From Hetaerina americana (taxonomy: Eukaryota; Arthropoda; Insecta; Odonata; Calopterygidae): 64,000 bases of DNA. Position numbers and translations under genes: made by a program. The notes below the pieces were generated by a model, which was not told the DNA's origin, did not search any database, and saw nothing but the letters and a program-made list of their open reading frames with translations. Shown piece by piece: positions 49,985 to 59,109 of this stretch (within the stretch, counting starts at the first letter, position 1; every line of letters starts with the position of its first letter). Where the stretch lies: contig JAKTNV010000004.1 of NCBI GenBank assembly GCA_022747635.1, positions 19,592,969 to 19,656,968 on the forward strand, in the 5' to 3' direction.

Positions 49985-50310
49985 GGGCGAGAGGGAGAAA
50001 GAGAAACGCGAGGAGCCGGAGTGGAGCGTAGAGGTGTGGTGGCTGAGGGCGGGGAAGATCACGGAGGGGGAGTATACGGAACAAGGGGTCAAGCCTCGTC
50101 GGACAACTCTCCGCCCTCTCTCCTCTTCCACCCCATTCCTTTCCGGTTTTCCGTCCACTCTCCTTTTCTTCCCACCAGCCTTTCATCCCCACCCTTCCTC
50201 ACTTTCGTTCCTCCCGAATTCCTCCTCTCTCTCCATTTCTCTCTCCCCCTTCCGACTACTTCTTCCCTCTCCCCAATCCGCCGTCCCTCTTCTTCTCCCG
50301 TCGCTACTGT
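49985..50310. other. Purine-to-pyrimidine strand switch, GC-rich
   Basis: About 49,985-50,090 is dominated by G/A on plus, and about 50,105-50,305 by C/T with many CTCTC/TCCC strings. The change occurs within some 20 bp. Open frames on both strands (123, 110, 102 and 76 codons) are low-complexity. Such mirror-asymmetric tracts occur around promoters and can form non-B DNA. No gene start could be defined here. Confidence 0.5.
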
Positions 50311-50319
50311 TGTTATGTG

Positions 50320-52580
50320 ATGAAGGGTGGTCTGGCTATTTGTGGGAGAAATCGTTGAGAAATTAGAGAAAAGATAAACCGCGAGGAATGAAGGGGCATG
50401 CCTTTATGGTGGGGACTGTTCTCTACATCAAATGTTGACCAGTCCACAAATGAAAGCGGGAAGAAGTAGCTCTTAATAAGGAACTAAGTGGCTTCTATTT
50501 TCCGTATGTTTAAAATACTAGGAAAAGGATTAGTTGCAGGTACGCCGTAAATTTCAATGCAAATTATGTACATTATTTTAATTTTGTAACATTTTCTTAT
50601 AATTTAAGATTAATATTTAGTTATATATAGATTTTTGAGTGTTTATTGTTTCATTGTTTTCAGCATATCTGCGTCATAAAATATGGAATGGGTGCTATTC
50701 ACGAGTACCAAGCTACGAAAGAAAAAACGCAATGTCAAAGGACTTCATGTAAATATGTAAACGCTTTCTGTCCGTGGAGGTTTTCATGGGACGACCCATC
50801 ATCATCTGTGTAGTGAGCTTGTCTTGCATCCACCCCATTCGTTTCAGCATGTTCCTTTGCCCACTTAAAATCGGCTTTTTCGAGTTACCGATCCTTACTT
50901 TTTAGAGATGTTGAGTGTGCATAGTGGGCACTAAATACACAATTGCTTCGGCATTACTTCTCATGGCGTCTCACGTCAGCTCAATAAAAACATCCAGACA
51001 CTTATAGCGGCAATCGAAAGCTCAACAAGAGGCTGGGTGTTTAAGACTCCCTTTGCTCTGTGATTCCCCGAAGTCGTTCGCTTCGTTTTTATTTTATATG
51101 TAATTTGTATGGGTGTTATTGATTCATCTGACTAGTTGTCATCGATAAAGCGTTCGTCTCGTATTCAAAGCATGATTATGAGTAATTGAGTTGGTAAATG
51201 AACAAGACACTCGCTCCAAAGTGGCGCATGTGTACCACGTTAATGTCTCCAGATCTAAGGTGGTATTAACCGGAGCGGGGAACTGTGTTTCAATCATTAT
51301 TTCATAGTGGAACAATTATACCTAACCAATTATGGCAATTCAGTTTAGAGATATGCCATCTAATTATTTAGCCGCTAGTTTCGGCCCAGGCGAGAAGTAT
51401 TAGGTCCTTTACTACATCAGAGGGGTCATTTTTGTCATTAAATATTCCATTTAATTTATTTATCGGAAGATTTATCCCCTCGTAAATTTATCATAAATCG
51501 ATGATCAACAATTATGAAAGACTTATGACTTAATATAAAAGATTAAAGATATGTGGTGTGAGACTTATTTTCTTTCGCCTTAGGACCTTCTTTTATAAAA
51601 TGGAGATGCCCAGCACGGAATAATCTCGCGATAATGTATGCGTGACTTGAATGTGGACTAATAACTTTTCCACGGGTATTTCACTTTGATAATTTCATAG
51701 CTTACGTCCGTTAAAACCATTTACCGACGTAAATTAGCAAGTTTCAGGAAATGGCGCCGTTGAATCCGATGACAATATTTCGTAAAGGAACACTGTCATG
51801 TTCCTACTAATCGTATTAAAGAGTGTTTTTAGCTGTTCCCAGTCTATTTCCCTTTAATCATGATTATTCTTTTGCATAGTCTCGCTATCATCGTTGCTTG
51901 ATTGTTGATATTGTTTAATCCAAATTCTGAGAACGCCTATGGACCTTTGTGGTTAATTTAAAAAAAATGGTCGGTGGAAAATGTTTGCTTATGTAATTTT
52001 TTTGCTCTTTTCGCTGACACTACTTTTGTAATTGCCGTTTCGTAAGCTATCTACTCCTATATCCTACCCTTCGAGATGTGGTATGGGTTTGTGCCAGGGG
52101 TTGTTAGGCCACCAGTCAATAAGGTAATTAATGGCTATTTGCATTCCGTAGCGATTTACTTTACAGAAATTCGAATTTTCGTACAGTACAGTTTTATACA
52201 TCGTAGTCACTAATTGTGTCACGAAAATAGCAGTCCTAGTGTTGGTATAAACGGCAGTTACCTTTCCATAATGTCTGTGGTGTAACCCCCCCCCCAATTG
52301 TATGCAAGGCTAGAATTATTCCTCCCGGGTCAGCGTTAATTCAATGCGACTTTTTTCTATAGCGGTTAATGTCGTTAATTTATCTTCTTGCTTCCACTCC
52401 AAGTGTTTGTAATAGCAATATGACGCTTCGTATTCGTTCGAAACGATTAGCCTACGTAAAACAATCCTTCCTTTTCATTCGATATTTCTCCAGTATACGT
52501 TAGATGAAATCATGTTAGTTGTAGTAGTTTAATGGGAGGAGATGACTGAGCAGTAAAGATAATTTGCGCCACCATGGATG
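50320..52580. other. AT-rich non-coding DNA
   Basis: No gene or mobile element recognised. A C homopolymer of about 9 bases lies near 52,287. Confidence 0.55.
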
Positions 52581-52584
52581 GTTA

Positions 52585-52815
52585 GGAAAGGAAGGGTGGA
52601 GAGAAAACCGGCGTCGGCAGTAGCGTACTCTAGTCGAAAGGCGCCAAGGGGTCCGCAGTTTAACGCCCCATCCGACGGACGTCGTACTCACTCAAAGTCC
52701 TCTCCACAAAGCACCTCAACTAGGGATCGGGATACCACTGACAAATATTTGTTTTCTCCTGGATTTGAACCTGGGCCCTTTCGATGGGATTCCTGTACGT
52801 AAGCCACCGTAATAT
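52585..52815 (-). mobile_element. tRNA-derived SINE, family 3, longer copy
   Basis: The minus strand reads a degraded tRNA head (ACGGTGGCTTACGTACAGGA, B box AGGTTCAAATCCAGG). It continues into the CAGTGGTATCCCGATCCCTA body shared with 24,600-24,785. This copy extends about 100 bp further, through CGTCCGTCGGATGGGGCGTT and a GGACCCCTTGGCGCC segment. A 74-codon open frame across it on plus is an artefact. Confidence 0.85.
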
Positions 52816-52883
52816 TAGAATCTGCGAGTGCTACCTTGATATTCCTTAAGCGCGGAAGAATGGATTCCTGATAGGACTTGTGA

Positions 52884-53060
52884 ATGTCTCTTGCTCTTCA
52901 GCATCCGCACGGCAAGTGGAAAGATCCGGAGTTCAAGTCCCGGTCTAGGAAATATTTTTACACTGGTGATTTGCCTGATTGCGCCTTCCCCACCTCTACT
53001 GTGTTCGTCCTTTATATGTGTTCCTATACCTCTTCCTTAATCTATTTCCATGTTAATAAA
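52884..53060 (+). mobile_element. tRNA-derived SINE, family 1, plus copy (left arm of palindrome)
   Basis: It starts inside a decayed tRNA-like head (GCATCCGCACGGCAAGTGGA) with a B box GAGTTCAAGTCCCGG near 52,931. The body follows, GGAAATATTTTTACAC...GTGTTCGTCCTTTATATGTG, and ends in an AT-rich tail. The same unit lies inverted at 53,141-53,316, so the two copies face each other tail to tail across a TA microsatellite. Confidence 0.88.
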
Positions 53061-53082
53061 TAAATATATTAATAACTATACA

Positions 53083-53098
53083 TACATATATATATATC

Positions 53099-53132
<34 letters not shown>

Positions 53133-53140
53133 TCATATAT
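53083..53140. repeat. (TA)n microsatellite between inverted SINEs
   Basis: Nearly pure TA dinucleotides sit at the centre of the SINE palindrome. They probably grew from the A/T-rich tails of the two elements. Confidence 0.93.
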
Positions 53141-53316
53141 ACAGAAACAGATATAAGGAAAAGGGATAGGAACACATATAAAGGACGAACACAATAAAGG
53201 TGGGGAAGGCGGAATCGAACGGATCACAAGAGTAAAAATATTTCCTTGACCGGGACTCGAACCTCGGATCTTTCCACTTGCCGGGCGGATGCTCTTAACC
53301 ACTTGAGCTATCGAGG
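53141..53316 (-). mobile_element. tRNA-derived SINE, family 1, minus copy (right arm of palindrome)
   Basis: The minus strand begins CCTCGATAGCTCAAGTGGTT (an A box close to real tRNAs), carries the B box GAGGTTCGAGTCCCGG (plus-strand 53,252-53,267), and forms an imperfect acceptor stem with GTCAAGG. The body matches 52,884-53,060 inverted. It holds a second B-box-like string, CCGTTCGATTCC, about 40 bp after the first, which may mean a composite origin. It is better preserved than its partner. A tRNA-finding program might call the head a pseudo-tRNA. The SINE body and repetition argue against a functional tRNA. Confidence 0.88.
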
Positions 53317-53426
53317 AAACGTAATTTACCCTGAGATCCGTGGGTCTAATATGTCGCCAAGCGCCCCGATTCTTTAGCCAAGAGATGGCGTCAGGGGACT
53401 GTTTCACCCACCAAAGGTGGTGGGTA

Positions 53427-54176
53427 GTATACGATCAGTTAGAGGGCATAATCGCGTGTGTTCCTGCAGGGAAACATTTGATAGTGATGGGGGATTGGAA
53501 TGCGACGGTAGGCGAAGGAAGAGATGGTGACGAGGTTGGGGACTACGGTTTAGGCACGAGGATTGACCGCGGGGAGAAAGCAGAGTATTTCTGCAGGAGA
53601 CAGGGGTTAGTCATCACCAACACTTGGTTTAGACACCACAAAAGAGGCCGGTGTACATGGAAAATGCCAGGTGACTCAGAAAGGTATCAGCTAGATTATA
53701 TTCTGGTTAGACACAGGTTTAGGAACAGTGTGATAAATTCCCACAGCTTCCCGGGAGCGGATGCGGACTCTGACCACAATTTAGTTGTTATGAAATGTAG
53801 CGTCCGTTTCAAAAAGATAAGGCAGGGGCGGCGAGTTAGAAAATTGAATGTAGAAGCATTAAATGGTTTGAAAAGGAAGGAATACAAACAGGCGGTAGAG
53901 AAAATCATGGAGGATAGTAAAGAGCTAAGTACTATCGAAGAGAAATTGGAAAGGATCAAGAAAGGGTTGTCTAAAGCCGCAAAAGACACTATTGGAACCG
54001 TTAACGCTAAAAGGACTAGGAAACCATGGATCACGTCTGGGATGATTACAAAGATGGATGAGCGGCGAAAATGGAAGAATGTAAATACAGAGTTGGGCAA
54101 AATGAAGTACGAAGAATTGAACAATAAATTGAGGTTGGCAACAAATAAAGCAAAAGAAGCATGGTGGAAGACGTAG
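53427..54176 (+). pseudogene. LINE endonuclease fragment (APE-type)
   Basis: An intact endonuclease of this type nicks target DNA to prime reverse transcription. The visible part starts at the GDWNA motif region and keeps the C-terminal SDH catalytic triplet. The N-terminal catalytic motifs (Asn and Glu positions) are lost by 5' truncation. The open frame continues upstream to 53,340 into non-element sequence, so the apparent start there is spurious. It ends at a TAG where the frame otherwise continues directly into the next segment, so this is a nonsense mutation. Confidence 0.88.
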
Positions 54177-54185
54177 TGCGAGGAT

Positions 54186-54461
54186 ATGGAAATTCTGCAG
54201 AGGAAGGGTGAAATCGTTGCGCTTTACAGCAAAGTTAAATCTTTACCGGGAAGTAAGAAAGTGAGATCGACGATTGCGGTTAGAGATAAGGCGGGTAAGG
54301 TAATAGTTGAGGCAGGAAAGATCCAAGAGAGATGGAAGGAATATATAGAAGAACTGTATGGTAAAGAGCTTAGACCAACAAAGTTAGTCATAGAAAAGGA
54401 ACATGACGTAGAGGAAAATAGCTTACGACCAGGCATACTAGACAATGAGAAAGGGCATTAA
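54186..54461 (+). pseudogene. LINE linker segment between endonuclease and RT
   Basis: This frame is in phase with the endonuclease fragment across the TAG at 54,174. It is Lys/Glu-rich (QERWKEYIEELYG), as is usual for the linker before the RT domain. It ends near 54,461 because 4 nt present in copy 1 (plus-strand near 3,925) are missing around 54,447. That shifts the downstream RT frame. Confidence 0.85.
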
Positions 54462-54466
54462 GGGAT

Positions 54467-55411
54467 ATGAAACTAAATAAGGCCGTTGGGCTGGATAAAA
54501 TTCCCGCGGAACTTTTAAAATGCTTAGGAAAATGTGGGAAGAAGAGACTATATGGGCTGATCCGTAGTATTTATGAGGAAGGAATCTGGCCGGAAGACTT
54601 TGTGAGATCAGTTTTAGTTCCTATTCCGAAAAAGGTAAAGGCCACGTCATGTGAGGACTATAGGACAATTAGTTTGATATCCCACGCAGCTAAAGTTGTT
54701 GTAAGGATCATAAACAAAAGGATAGAGAGTAGGGCAAATGATTACTTAGGGGATGATCAGTTTGGGTTTAGGAAGGGGAGAGGTACGCGTGATGCCATTG
54801 CAGTAATGAGATTATTAATCGAGAGGAATATAGAACACAACCAGGAGGTATTTGCCTGTTTCGTAGATTTCGAAAAAGCGTTTAATAGAGTGAATTGGGA
54901 AAAACTAATGGGTATATTGCAGAAAATAGGAACATATTGGAGGGAAAGGAGGCTAATCCGCAACCTGTACATGTCTCAGACTGCTCAGGTGCAGGTGGGA
55001 AACGGGGAGTCCGGATGGACAGTGTTAGGAAGAGGTGTAAGGCAGGGTTGCCCATTATCACCGTTGCTGTTCAACCTGTATGCAGAGGAAATGATCAAAG
55101 AGGCATGGGAAGAACTGGAGGTAGGAATGAAGGTGGGCGGGGAAATCGTAAAATCAGTTAGGTTCGCTGATGACCAAGCTTTAGTTTGTCAGTCAGCCAA
55201 GGGGTTGCAAGCATTGCTGAGTGAATTGGACATTCAATGCGACAGGTATGGGATGAGAATCAATATTAATAAAACAAAGGTTATGCGTATTTCTGGAAAG
55301 AAAAAGGCCAAGCTTAACATTAAAATAGGAGGGCAAAAAGTAAAGCAGGTAGAACAGTTTACGTATCCAGGTAGTGTTTTGGACCAACACGGTCAAATTA
55401 GTAGGGACTAA
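54467..55411 (+). pseudogene. LINE reverse transcriptase segment
   Basis: 314 codons cover the RT core with motifs A (VDFEKAFNRV), B (RQGCPLSPLLFN), C (FADD) and D. Relative to copy 1 the second Asp of the motif A block is Asn, while the first, catalytic Asp is retained. The frame closes at a TAA at 55,409. There copy 1 has one more G (GACGTAAGG against GACTAAGG), so this is a frameshift and not the natural end. The apparent Met start is internal to the original protein. Confidence 0.92.
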
Positions 55412-55458
55412 GGAAAAGAATTGCGCTAGGCAAAGAGGCTTTCACAAGGAGGAGGGAG

Positions 55459-55869
55459 TTGATGACAGGTACTTTGAGTAAGGATGTTAAGAAAAGACTT
55501 GTAAAAACTTTGATATGGAGCGTAGCTATGTACGGCGCGGAAACGTGGTCATTGAAGCAGGAGGATAGACGTAGACTGGGGGCTTTCGAAATGTGTGTGT
55601 GGAGAAGAATGGAGAAGGTAAAATGGACAGAGAAGAAAACAAATGAGGAAGTACTAGGTACAATGGGCGAAGAGAGGGGTTTGTTGGGAGAAATCCTATG
55701 GAGGCAGGAAAAGTGGATGGGTATTGATAGGCAGTGGAATGTTGAAGACTCTAGTAGAGGGGAGAATGTTAGGCAAACGAGGAAAGGGAAGGAAAAGGAT
55801 AGGGATGTTGGACGGGATGAAGGGAGGAAGAAAGTACTCAGAGATGAAGAGGGACCTGATGTAGAGTAG
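55459..55869 (+). pseudogene. LINE C-terminal segment
   Basis: This is the continuation after the 1-nt frameshift. It carries KRLVKTLIWSVAMYGAETW, then a Trp/Arg-rich RRMEKVKW block and an Arg/Glu-rich end at a TAG. The corresponding part is present at 37,041-37,726 and missing from copy 1. The YGAETW-type tail is established in RTE-like and related LINE proteins. Its function is unclear. Confidence 0.88.
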
Positions 55870-55969
55870 GATGTTGTGTTTTGCTAGGGGTCATAAATTA
55901 TTTAATTAGTAATTATGTCCATCCAAAAACCTACCTTAACCGGTAGATTACCTAATAATAATATAATAT

Positions 55970-56650
55970 TCATCCTCGTACACTTCATCGTAGTACTTGT
56001 GTATGTAATGTCATCAAATCGATGATTTGCTTAACCATATTACTGGAGTTACGTATTGAATTCATCCTCTCTGCCCACCATGAGAAGAAGGCCACGTGAA
56101 CTCTCTACATTGATGCCGAAGGTCCAACCGCCATTAACAAATGATCAGCATTACATCTCATGATATACCAAAGAAAACACCGATTTTCGTGTTTTGAGCT
56201 TTTTTCGGCGTGGGCTCTGCTAATCGAAAGCAGAGGTTAAATGGTGTTGTCGTAAGAGTTCTTCTGATTGTATCATGATTGTTGGCTTTCTGTGGCTCAT
56301 TATATGACTCAAAATTTCGTAACTTAGATCACGGGACGCAAGTTTCATCGCTGCCTGTTAGAAGCCGATTGGAAAGAGTTAGCAAAAAAAGTCAAGGTTT
56401 CGGGTCAAATAATCGGCGCATAAATAGGTCTTTGCCGCACGCTTTCGCGGGGTCAAGCGTGGGCGGGCGTTGAGTGAAGCGTCCAAAATTCGGTAAAAAC
56501 ACATCTTCAATGGCTGTGAGGGTCACGAGCACGAGGTTGCCCTTTCCTCGTACGCACCACACTTGAGGGTGAAACTCCTTTCCTTTCGTCGTCACCTCGA
56601 TTCGGGATGCGTGCTATCATGTAGGTGTGTTCAGACCTCGGAGTATCGGC
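55970..56650. other. Non-coding DNA between LINE and CpG island
   Basis: No gene or repeat was recognised. CpG content rises from about 56,400. Confidence 0.5.
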
Positions 56651-58350
56651 CGAAATGGGAATAGAGGAATTGAACTGATGGTCGGTGGTCTCACCCAGCT
56701 CTCAGGGAGCAGGCTCGGGAGGATGAGAGCGAGGACCTAATCGCGGTGCTTGAGGGTGACCTTGTGCCGGGAAGAGCCGCCCGACCGCCTTTCCGCCCCC
56801 GAGGGTCCCTTCCCCCACCCCCCTCCATCTCTCTCTCTCCCTTCGAGACCCCCTCTTCCCCATTCCCTATCACCCCGCCAATCCCGGCATACCCCCCCGG
56901 CAAGCAGCACATCCCCCCGCCCGGAGATGGGACTTGCGGCGCGTGTAGAGGAGACCGGAGAGATGGAGGAGCGCAAGAAGAGGAATCCGCCGTGGCTGCT
57001 CGCTGATACCTCCCCTCTCCCGACATAGCCCCCTTTCGTACCCCCCCCTTTCCCAGTCACACGTACCCCCTCCTACAACTGTCTCTCAGCGGGTCGTTCT
57101 GAATCCCGCATCTCAGCCACCCATCCTCACACAGCTCTCCCTCATTGTCTGGCCGCCCGATTCCCATTTATTATTTTAAATTTCATTCCCTCGATCTACT
57201 ACACCTCCCGCCCTTACTGCGACCGGCCGACTGCCACCATTCGCCCAATACACCCACATTTTTCCTTAAAAACGTGCCGGTCTGCGCCTCCCTTCTCTCC
57301 AATACACTCCTCCCCTTACTCGCTCTTGACGCTCCCCGCGCCTTCCTCCTTCCCTACGCCTCCCCCGACCCTTTCCGCTCCATCATGTAGGTCGTCCCCT
57401 CCCCCGCGTTGTCACAACGGGTGCGTCGTCTTGTTTCCATGTAAAAATCGCCCGCGCTCCCATCCCTTTCCCCTTACCCTCGAGTGACCGTTTTGGTTTG
57501 TCTGTGTTTGTGTTGTTTTTCTCTCCTTCCGTTCCTCGCGAGTTGGTCCAACCGACGCTCCTCAACTGCTTCACTGCAGGGAGGGAGGCTGCTGCTGTGT
57601 AGCCGGTGTGTTTTTTGTGTGTCTGTGTGTGTGTATGCTACGGACACTCCTACCACCACCTCTTCATCGCCTCACCCACCCACCCACTCCCATCTCTGTT
57701 TCTCCTTTCCTGCTTTCCCCACTCCCTACTTCGCCTCCTCCCGTGCTCGTCAAGTGGAGAGCTCCTCCTAGGGCCGACCGACCTCCTCCTCTTGCTCACC
57801 TCTTTCCGCGCCCCTCCGTCCCCGTTCCCTCCCAACCCTTAGATTCCCTCCCACTCCACCGCTCGCCCGGGATCCCCTCTGCCTCTTTCCCTCCCTACCT
57901 CTCCCTCTCGCCATCTACTCGCCCTCCGACTCCTCCCTCCCTCCCTCGATAGGGAAACCGCTTCGCTTTCACTTGCGCCATGAGTGGAGAAGCACAGTCG
58001 GTCGGTGGTCGGGCTGACGACCGGTCGTCGCTTTTGGTATTTGCCCGCTGTCGTTCCGTATCGCCGCCCTGAAGAGCACTCGCTAGTTGACCCTCGGTCG
58101 GGAGCGCCGTCCCCCCCGTACCGTAGACGGGAGGCGTCCCCCACAGAATCACGTGTTTGTGTGTGCTCCTCAGTGCGTATCCCGTATGTATGTGCACCGG
58201 AGTGTTGTTAGCGTGTTATTGTGTGCGAGCGTGTCCGTACCGAAGTACTCGGCGGCTCCGAAAAGGTGCTGATTCGATAGGCGTGAGGTATACGCCACCC
58301 CCCTCCATCCGTCTGTGCGTGCCCAACACACTCAAGGGGTCGGTCATTCG
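56650..58350. promoter_or_regulatory. CpG-rich, CT-rich promoter region
   Basis: This is one of the most GC-rich stretches of the window. From about 56,810 to 57,960 the plus strand is overwhelmingly pyrimidine, with many CTCTC and TCCCTCC strings that read GAGAG on minus (a GAGA-factor-like motif in insects). Numerous overlapping open frames on both strands are low-complexity Pro/Ser/Arg products of composition. It lies just upstream of the only convincing coding exon, so I read it as that gene's promoter and first-exon region. A role for GAGA-type factors is inference. Confidence 0.65.
57994..58028 (+). promoter_or_regulatory. Candidate Inr + DPE core promoter
   Basis: ACAGTC at 57,994-57,999 fits the insect initiator TCAKTY at 5 of 6 positions, with A+1 at 57,996. 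GGTCGT at 58,023-58,028 fits the downstream promoter element RGWYVT fully and sits at +28 to +33, the spacing this TATA-less promoter class requires. No TATA box is seen upstream. The match could be chance in a GC-rich region, but position, strand and spacing all agree with the downstream exon. It would give a leader of about 1.1 kb unless spliced. Confidence 0.42.
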
Positions 58351-59109
58351 GGTGCCTTCGCGAGCAATATCTCACTCGCAGGAGTTGCTGATATTCGGTA
58401 CTGAAAGGATTTTTAAATATTTCCAATTGGGGATGTGCAGCTTTCCAAATTTGTTCAAACTGGAGGGAAAGGACCGGAACGAGGATAAACAACAAACGCC
58501 TCACATTATGCCGTGCAGGCCTTCCCCAGGCATTCACGTGTGAGCGCAGCTACCGTCCCGTCGGACACATTCGGAAGGAATAGATCCCCTGAGTGGGCGG
58601 ATTGGTTCCGGTCTAACTTCTCTCCATTTATGTCGCGCGTCTTTTGGATTACGTGTTGATCGAGTTTCGGTTCTCTCCCACACGAAGTGGATGCGTGCTC
58701 TCGCCGGGTTGAGTCGCGTCGTGCGTTACATGCATTCGGAAAGGGGTCTGCGAAAATAATAACCGGGATTATGGGATCGTTTACGGTCGTCGCTTTCAAT
58801 TTAGATCCCTTGAATCACTTCACGTTAGATCCTGATCTGTTTACACCCCCCTAAGTGTTTGCTTTCCGTCAGTGTCTTACAGGGGGATTTTTGGTGTATT
58901 TACTGCTTAAGTAAACATCTTAAATTCTCTTGGAGATTTTAACGAGTGCAAGAAAAAATATCCACGGCCTATCGATTCACTCATCGAGGGCGGACCAATA
59001 TGAACCTGAAAATGTGGATCGTTCGGTGACAAAGGTGTACATTCTGTCAGGGGTTCTTCAGGATTCTTCTCGCGTGCCATGAGATAGAAGTAAACCGATC
59101 GACCCAGTC
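58029..59109 (+). other. Probable 5' leader (UTR) of the exon at 59,110
   Basis: GC-rich to about 58,360, then mixed. It contains several upstream ATGs (for example about 58,157, 58,187 and 58,508) opening frames of at most 128 codons without domains. A GTATAC at 58,288 following GTGAG could be a splice donor. TTCTGTCAG at 59,042-59,050 is an acceptable acceptor. So the leader may contain an intron, but neither site is strong enough to call alone. Confidence 0.4.
59079..59087 (+). promoter_or_regulatory. Two-codon upstream ORF (ATG AGA TAG)
   Basis: A minimal uORF encodes Met-Arg and stops 22 nt before the main ATG, in a different frame. If it is in the mature leader it could reduce or gate initiation at 59,110. 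The spacing to the main start is short for efficient reinitiation. Confidence 0.5.

Larger units (their letters stand above)
53425..55965 (+). mobile_element. LINE (RTE-like) copy 2, nearly full coding region
   Basis: This is the longest copy of the family. An APE-type endonuclease (VMGDWNATVGEG at about 53,488, then LVITNTWF, LDYILVRHR and a DSDHNLVV block at about 53,768) precedes the RT domain (GFRKGRGTRDA, DFEKAFNRVNW, GVRQGCPLSPLLFN, RFADDQAL at about 55,162). The C-terminal MYGAETWSLKQ region follows. The 3' end is TTAACCGGTAGATTACCTAA with an (AAT)n tail at about 55,955. The 5' end of the endonuclease is missing. Three lesions disable it: an in-frame TAG at 54,174, a 4-nt loss near 54,447 and a 1-nt loss near 55,409. 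Confidence 0.96.

Noticed and set aside
53249..53316. Minus-strand sequence that looks like a tRNA gene
   Set aside because: The A and B boxes and a partial acceptor stem are present, but the stem has a mismatch. The unit continues into a repeated SINE body with an inverted second copy nearby, so it is a tRNA-derived SINE.
57100..58350. Many open frames of 60-128 codons on both strands
   Set aside because: They overlap in up to four frames and are Pro/Ser/Arg-rich. They reflect the GC- and CT-rich composition of the promoter region.
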